DNA of 64,000 nucleotides from contig NC_092676.1 in assembly GCF_964355755.1 (NCBI RefSeq), forward strand, positions 14,488,288 through 14,552,287, written 5' to 3'. Positions 57,901 through 64,000 of the stretch are shown in pieces. This stretch comes from Antedon mediterranea. Its lineage: Eukaryota; Echinodermata; Crinoidea; Comatulida; Antedonidae. The notes below the pieces were generated by a model, which worked only from the letters and a program-made list of their open reading frames with translations, did no database searches and was not told the origin of the DNA. A program made the translations under genes and the position numbers. Position 1 is the first letter of the stretch. Every line of letters starts with the position of its first letter.

Positions 57901-58238
57901 AGGATTTTTTTTATTCACGGAAAATCATCTACATCATCAGATCTATCCAAAAAAGTATATTTGAAGATCAACTGATGCATCATATTATAGTAATTATGAG
58001 ATAAACATTTTATTTTACACATAGAAACATAGGAAATTGATATTTTCTCAAAATGTTGTTTTCACATATTTCTGTAAAGTACACACAGTTTTTTAATAGG
58101 CTGTTCCCAGTCTGTTGTAAATTTGTCTTTTTTATGTTGTCCACCAGTCATCGTTTTGATTTTTGTCCGAAAAAATAGGTCAAATGTTATATATATGAAA
58201 CACACACCATATGTGCCAAAAGATTGGTCTTTTACTAT

Positions 58239-58324
58239 AAAATTATTAATATTACCTATAATAATGTAATAATATTTAGAAAAATTATTAATATAACCTA
58301 TAATAATGTAATAATATTTAGAAA
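58239..58324. repeat. 43-base tandem duplication
   Basis: AAATTATTAATATTACCTAT to ATGTAATAATATTTAGAAA occurs twice in a row with one change. AGAGACCCCCTATA also repeats at 58350 and 58397. Confidence 0.85.
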
Positions 58325-58689
58325 TTTGTTTTTAGAAAAATTTCGAAAACAGAGACCCCCTATATGACCTAATGTCAAGATGTTTTTGTTTGGGTCAGAG
58401 ACCCCCTATAATGTAATTATTTAAACATTTTTTTCATTCTTTCAATGATACAAGTTTTTGTTGAAGTTTGTTGTTTCAAGAAATCTCGAAATAGAAACCT
58501 GGGTATCAATTCTTTGTTTTCAAAAACCGTAACTATTGGACTTTATCAAGGTTGGAAGGAGTGGGAATGGGTTTTCCTTCTTGAGGCCTTCGCATCTATG
58601 CTATCTTGGCTGACGGTGATAACAGATATAAAACTCCTTAAGTAATTAAGAGGTCCTTATACACATGGATAAAGACGGTTTTAACGTTA

Positions 58690-59085
58690 TTTACAAACAT
58701 TACGTTACGTACTGTGTCCAGGTATGGAATCCATTTCTCCAAAAAGACATAAACGCACTTGAAAGAGGACAACTTCATGCGACAAATCAAATTCCAGCTA
58801 TCCATTCTTATTCATATGAAGATCGTTAAAAGTTTCTTGGCCTAACAACCCTGTATGACAGACGAATTCGTGGTGACTTGATTGAAAATTTTCAAAAGGT
58901 TTCGAGGGTGTAGCCAAGGAAGCCAAATGAGATGCAATCTAAGCAGAAATACACGAGGACATCAGCTTAGACTTTTCAAACCTGAATTTCACAAAGGACT
59001 GAATATTTGAATAGTTTGCCAACCGAAGTCGTCATTTCTGAAACCACCAACACATTTAAAAACCAATTGGATTCGTTGTAGAAAT
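58690..59085 (+). pseudogene. 3-prime fragment of a CR1-like LINE
   Basis: Frames read YCVQVWNPFLQKDINALERG, then SYEDR, a stop, FLGLTTLYDRRIRGDLIE and later NSLPTEVVISETTNTFKNQL, the standard order at the C-terminus of CR1-type ORF2 after the reverse transcriptase. It resembles the 21.47-21.66-kb piece ([21 protein letters not shown]) but is a different copy. Stops and frameshifts throughout. Confidence 0.85.
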
Positions 59086-59399
59086 GAGGTTAAAAGGGTA
59101 AACAAGTTATAGGTTCTGCATGACATGGTCAGACTGATCACGAATCACACATAATACACAATATTCTTTCGACCTGACAGATGATAAGGAAGATCTTATA
59201 TTTAAAGTAACAACTTATTGAAAGAACAAAAAACAGTAGAACTTAAAACTTCATGAGCCACTGAGAAAGCATTGTTCTAAACCTTTGCGGATTTCTATAA
59301 GGCAACTGTTTCGATAAAGTATATAAAAACAAAAAAACTGTCAGAAAATCTGCTGATCCACCATTGAAGTATGATCATAGCCCAATTTTAATATCTTTA

Positions 59400-60640
59400 A
59401 CCAAATATGACTTCACATATTTTGATGGATGACGTTGAAATACCCACAGATGTTCCAGAAGAAAACTTAAAAACATGATGGTCATGCACTATAGGATTCA
59501 GTAAACATGGCTGTAAAACATTTGGTGACAATGCAAGCATTTATGCAAGTTACCTAGATATTTTGTCATTTTGTTGTATTTGATCATTAAATTGGAAAGG
59601 GGTGGATAAAAGCAGTGACACGATTGAAAGGATAGTTCCAATGTACCAATCTGTACTTCCGTATGTGTTTTGGGCCACACTCATCGGTTTGGAGGAGAAC
59701 AAATATCACAAAGTTTTCAGACATTCTTCTATGTCAATAACAAAGAGCTTGCAATTATACATGAAAGTTGATGTTATATGCACTTTGTAACTCCAATATC
59801 AACCGTACAAAAGTATGGACGATGTCTGGTATAGTGAACAATAAAGTGGTTGAAAACCTATTTAGAATAATTTAACCAGCTTCCATGCCATTACAGGTTG
59901 CAGCACGTCATTATTTGCTGGTTATGGGAAGAGGTCCTACTGGAAATCATTTGTAACGCATCCACTCCTTGTAAATGGAATTAGATTAAGAATAAGACTT
60001 TGCACGTACAGTGTACATTAAAGTTTAATATTGCCAAATATATGGTACTCTTGAGCAGATAACTGTATAAAAACAGACTACTCTTTGGAGGGTCTTGAAA
60101 TGCTACCGCCATCTAGACTCAGTGACCATATACCATTAACACTAGTGATATATATTTCCCTTAAATATTAAGTATTTCACTTTACTCAATAAATATTTAA
60201 GTACTGTATTTCCACTTAGGGAAAAACTTATAATTTAAAAAACTCACCTATGGTGAATACAGACATCATAGAACCTAAACATACGAGCCAACTATCAGGC
60301 AGAGATCATCATGTGGCCTAAATAAATCGGGTCCTTTGGAAGCCCCTAACCCAGTTGTCAGTTTGGAACTTGTTACATGTGTATGTAAACTAAAGAGCCA
60401 GATGAAGTTGTTACCGAAAGCATGCATGTGTGGTTGTAATTCAATCGTTTGCCGTTACCCAGATGGCCAGTAGGCATTACATATCAGTGCTGGAAGAAAT
60501 ACCCACCTCAGAGCGTTTACCTCCTTCCATCCAAGAAAATTTTCGAATATTGGCATGGGCCCATGCCGCCCATTACTCCCAACCAACAAACCCTCTGTGA
60601 CCGTTTTAAAATGAAATTTAAGACATTCCAGTAGGCCTCC
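59400..60640 (+). pseudogene. Decayed ORF of an unidentified mobile-element protein
   Basis: At 59878-59985 the frame SFHAITGCSTSLFAGYGKRS then WKSFVTHPLLVNGI resembles a block (HAITGCDT..., GKK..W) I have seen in invertebrate transposon-linked proteins. A second piece at 60460-60580 reads MASRHYISVLEEIPTSERLP then SIQENFRILAWAHAAHYSQ. Both are short and separated by stops. I cannot name the family. Confidence 0.35.
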
Positions 60641-60829
60641 AATTTCGGTTATATTGATAATCTAGGACTCATCCTCTCCATCCCTTGAACACCTTCCAGG
60701 AGTGACTCAAAGAGTTTAAAATCTTCCCAGTACAATTCTGGTCTTTTTGACACCACACTATAACCATCAGCCCCAGGCTATCATGAAAATTATTATTAGC
60801 TTATACCATGGAGAAATAAGTTTCTCTAT

Positions 60830-61070
60830 GCTTATACGTTGTTGACCTTATAACCTTGAAAATGACCTTTGACCTGAAATTTGAGAGTGGCATCTACCCC
60901 TATCTTTTTTGTCATCCCATAAGGGATATATTCCACATGGTTGCCTGCTATTAATAACAGAAAATCCCTCCCATGATGAAAAAGCTCACATTGGCCGCCC
61001 TACTATTAGCTTTTGAAAAACATTTTGATACCAAACTTGTTTTGGTTTCATATGTTTTTGGCGCATTTTT
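60830..61070 (-). repeat. Inverted partner of the 57.64-kb repeat, with DR1 half-sites
   Basis: ACCCCTATCTTTTTTGTCAT, ACATGGTTGCCTGCTATTA and TTTGATACCAAACTTGTTTT mirror 57650-57840. Beside it, TGACCTTTGACCT (60863-60875) is a perfect DR1 (AGGTCA-A-AGGTCA on the other strand). The two members face each other across 3 kb of decayed elements. Confidence 0.65.
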
Positions 61071-61985
61071 GTCTAATTTTCTGCAAGCTACACATCTGAG
61101 ATGGCGGATCAAGCTCCCAATAAACGCTGGTGCGCATGAGAATGGCGAATTCAAAGTCACTTTCGGGATGATGGCTGTTTATGTTGTATACCGCCCTCTG
61201 GGTATTGACCTCTCATCTTTGTTGTTTATCTCCAATGCATTATTGTTTACTTTGAATAAAGTTACTTCATTATTATACCTCAAGTATCGGTTATTCAGTT
61301 GTATTGTCTGTGTGAGTATTGTCTATATATACCAAGTTGGAGTGGTGGCAGCATCAGGAGACGAAAATCCTACGCAACACATTCTACTACCCACAAGGAT
61401 ATCGACCTACTGTTTACACAGGTCATCAGGCCCGTATGCAACATTTATAATGGGGTGCGAGCAAAGCGAGCACCAATGGCTGGGGGCCAGGGGGCCACCA
61501 AGGGCCCCCGGTCAGGGTCCAGGGGCCAAAGGCATGACAAATTTTGCGTTATTTGACGTTCTAAAGACTGATTTAAGACTCTTTGTTGTGGCTTGGGCTA
61601 GTTAACATATTTTTGTTTGTATACCATTGATAATGTAAATTTTGTATATATATAATGATATTGTCTTTAGTTAAACAAGACAAGAAAAAATACCAACCGA
61701 GGAAATAGTGGACCTTTTGGCAAGTGACTGACCGGGTTATACTATAGCCGCCATAAAACTTTGTTCGTTAAATGGAGGAAAAACGTTTTCATTCAGTACA
61801 CTTGGTGTAAACATACACATAAATGGCTGCATGAAATCGTGCCCTTAAGCAATGGTGCTTAGTTAAAAATTAAACATATTGGAAAATTGGCGTAAAAAAC
61901 TACACGTTAACATTAGATACTAAGTTTGCCACCTTTCTGGTGAAAGGTTTTCCGTGGGCCAAGAAAACTAGAGCTTCCCCACTCC
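61071..61985. other. Mixed repeat stretch, possible LTR remnant
   Basis: The 210-codon open frame from 60973 crosses several repeats and is not a gene. From TGTTGTATACCGCCCTCTGG (61182) through GAATAAAG (a poly(A) signal, 61254) to TATATACCA and then TGGTGGCAGC (61342) the order resembles an LTR followed by a primer-binding site for the Gypsy-type element downstream; no second LTR is in view. A G/C-rich repeat with GCGAGCAAAGCGAGC lies at 61460-61530. Confidence 0.35.
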
Positions 61986-61989
61986 GAGG

Positions 61990-63430
61990 TTTCACGATGA
62001 TGATGGTGTTGAAGAAAATGTAGCTAATGCTTTAACCGCACAGCAGAAGGCAACCACGTTAGAGCTAATGTTAGGGAATATTACTAACTATTGCCCTGTC
62101 ATCTTCAGAAACACTATAGTAAAATCATTCACATCATTGCATTACGGATTCCAATCTAGTGGAGCTCACTTCTTGGAGTTTGCTAACATTAGTCCAGAGA
62201 CCTAAATACCAATGTTTGCTAGCATTCATTGATGACAATCTTCTCCAAACAGACAGTGTTATAACTCATCACAACCAACCGATCGCTGAAGATGAAGAAC
62301 TCAGTTCTTTCACTCTTCACTCCCCCAACTTGTTAAACAGATATGGCACAGAGGTTCCGCTTCCACACACTAGCGTCTATTAAGCCTGAAATTTCTCAAG
62401 CTATGACATCATTATTAGAGGAGATCAAAACTTCAGACGACGCAAGAGTCGCGTTCAGCGGTTTTACCGTTTCAAAGACTGGCTTCTCTTCCATCATCCT
62501 GTTCCTGCTACCCACTAAAGGCATCCCATATTCAAAACAAACTACAAAAAGGCTGCCCATTTTGTAAACAAGTGTGGAAGACCTGACCGGCACTTTCTCA
62601 GCGAATGTAAGTTCGCCACTCGATCAGATCTCCAGCACGCACTGTGATATGGCCAGGTAGTTACAAACTTACACTCCCAAATGACCTTACCAACATTGAC
62701 AATATTGAACCTCGTATTGACAATAACACAACAGTTCACACTTACTTCTGGATCTGGATAGCATTCTTCCTCGCCACATACTCGAACAGTTTTCTAGCCT
62801 CCACAAGGAGTATGACAATGTTTTTAACCCTCCCTTTAAAGGTTATAATTGTGCAGTATGACCATTTATTGCCACCGTCAATATGGGGCCAGTCCAACCT
62901 CCACAACGCAAAGGTCGACTTCCCCCGTATGCAAGAGACAAACACAAATTCGACGAGCTCGAAGCTCTAGGAGTTTTTGCCCATCCAGAGGATATTGGAG
63001 TTGCTGTAGAATATCTCAATCCTTCATTCCTCGTCAAGAAACATAAAAGTAGTTTCACGTTGCTTACATCCTTTGACGATGTCGGCAGGTACAGCAAACC
63101 ACAACAGTCGCTCATGCCTGACGTGGACTCTACACTTCGGACAGTGGAAATATATTATACAGATCTCACCAAAGCCTTCTACCAAATTCCAATTTCTAAG
63201 GGGAATACAACCGTTGCGCAATGGGCAAGCCAGGGTCAGAAACTGCCTTGGAGGACCTTCTAAGCAGAGTAATGGGTAATTTTATAGAAGGCTACAAAAC
63301 TCACTGATGACCTTTACTGCGGCGGTGATACAATTGAAGAGGTTCTGACCATATGGAGAAGAATTCTCTAAGCCCTACAGTATCAGCCCTACTAACGCTA
63401 CAAAAACAGTTATCTGTAATGTATGTACAG
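61990..63430 (+). pseudogene. Decayed Gypsy-type LTR retrotransposon gag-pol
   Basis: Gag blocks: [20 protein letters not shown] at about 62055 and [15 protein letters not shown] near 62157; then LAFIDDNLL, ITHH and EDEELS at 62218-62310, and TLASIKPEISQA at 62365. A zinc-knuckle-like piece (CGRPDRHFLSECKF) is near 62570-62615. The protease is not recognisable. Reverse transcriptase starts at 62883 ([62 protein letters not shown]), then a deletion, [15 protein letters not shown], and the catalytic segment DDLYCGGDTIEEV at about 63308. Several frameshifts, stops and deletions make it inactive. RNase H and integrase are absent; the element ends around 63430. Confidence 0.85.
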
Positions 63431-63441
63431 TAATGCGACAT

Positions 63442-63545
63442 TTATATAGCGCTATTTCATGAAGATCAGAGCGCTGTGGACTTATCTCAGCCAGATGCCA
63501 TCACTGCGCTGTTCTTCGCACTATTCCACATACCGTTATATACCA
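63442..63545. repeat. TATATAGCGCTATTTCATGA repeat fragment
   Basis: TTTATATAGCGC with GCGCTG further on (63467) resembles a widespread short invertebrate repeat; a diverged relative is at about 50625-50665. It directly follows the Gypsy remnant. Confidence 0.4.
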
Positions 63546-63628
63546 CCAACTCATTCTAGTGATGTTAGAGTGTGTAACATCATTTTACAGTCGTGTGCAT
63601 TATTGACAGCAAACGCACGACAGTCTAA

Positions 63629-63860
63629 GGCCTCGTTTCTGTTGCCAAAAATATACCGTATATATACGGTATATTTTATATACGGTATATTTTTTGGCAG
63701 CAGAAATGGGTCTCATAAAAAATATACCGTATATATATGCGGTATATATACCGCATAAATATCCCCATCATTTGTGGATATTATACGGTATATTCCAAAA
63801 TATACCGTATATTTCGTACCCCGTTTCTGCTACACTCAAAATATACCGTATATGTGACCC
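63629..63860. repeat. Cluster of ATATACCGTATAT palindromes with GTTTCTG ends
   Basis: AAGGCCTCGTTTCTGTTGCC and GGCAGCAGAAATGGGTC bracket 63629-63716 as inverted ends of the same family as 8301-8611. Inside and to the right, TATACCGTATA/TATACGGTATA and TATACCGCATA words recur at least eight times on both strands, so several alternative hairpins are possible. Confidence 0.75.
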
Positions 63861-64000
63861 GGCCCATGACACGAGGTCAAAAACTAACAGAGCGTGACGC
63901 GTTTGTTTGGTTTTTCTGCTGCATTGACACACACGTGTATAAGCAAGCAACAGATCAAAATATCACTGTGGACTGAAGAAATAACTATTTTTGCAATTCA

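Noticed and set aside
60973-61605. 210-codon plus-strand frame as a membrane protein gene
   Set aside because: It runs across an inverted repeat, an LTR-like stretch and a G/C-rich repeat; the hydrophobic look comes from T-rich DNA.

Overview
The window looks like nuclear DNA of an invertebrate animal. It is AT-rich, has spliced exons with GT/AG borders and no dense coding, and is packed with decayed transposons. The one recognisable host gene is a nuclear receptor on the minus strand. Its type, the repeat styles and the frequent AGGCCTA motifs would suit a marine deuterostome such as an echinoderm or hemichordate, but that placement is inference.

Host gene (about 9.07-30.83 kb, perhaps to 33.24 kb, minus strand). 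Five exons join in frame to encode the DNA-binding domain, hinge, ligand-binding domain and AF-2 helix of an NR1-type receptor, closest in my reading to the E75/E78/Rev-erb group. The N-terminus is incomplete; a 42-base candidate exon at 33.2 kb has the right phase. The second zinc finger has a six-residue D-box instead of the usual five.

Introns. The 11.2-kb intron between the second zinc finger and the hinge holds a shredded CR1-like LINE (16.6-21.7 kb), a 918-base TIR element inside that LINE's ORF1, several Helitron-like copies with tRNA-like segments, a 71-base satellite (22.3-23.4 kb) and a 1.57-kb TTAA-flanked transposon that landed in the tip of a Helitron-like copy. The intron between the zinc-finger exons holds a 2.6-kb hAT-like element, itself hit by a 925-base fold-back element, a 338-base Harbinger-like MITE and a 33-base perfect palindrome.

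Upstream side (33-50 kb). This part has MITEs and TIR elements (two copies each of a 625-base TTAA family and a TA-flanked family), an identical 322-base tandem duplication, a 26-copy 23-base minisatellite with E-box cores, and further Helitron-like copies. No host gene was recognised.

Right side (50-64 kb). A 5.4-kb DNA transposon (50.95-56.39 kb) has matching termini, subterminal repeats and a broken transposase gene. It is followed by a LINE 3-prime fragment, an inverted pair of repeats carrying perfect DR4 and DR1 nuclear-receptor half-site arrays, a decayed unidentified ORF, and a decayed Gypsy-type gag-pol (62.0-63.4 kb).

Nothing points to a bacterial-type system or CRISPR. The most informative structures are the nested insertions whose empty sites can be read inside the window, the divergent nuclear receptor, and the 5.4-kb transposon.
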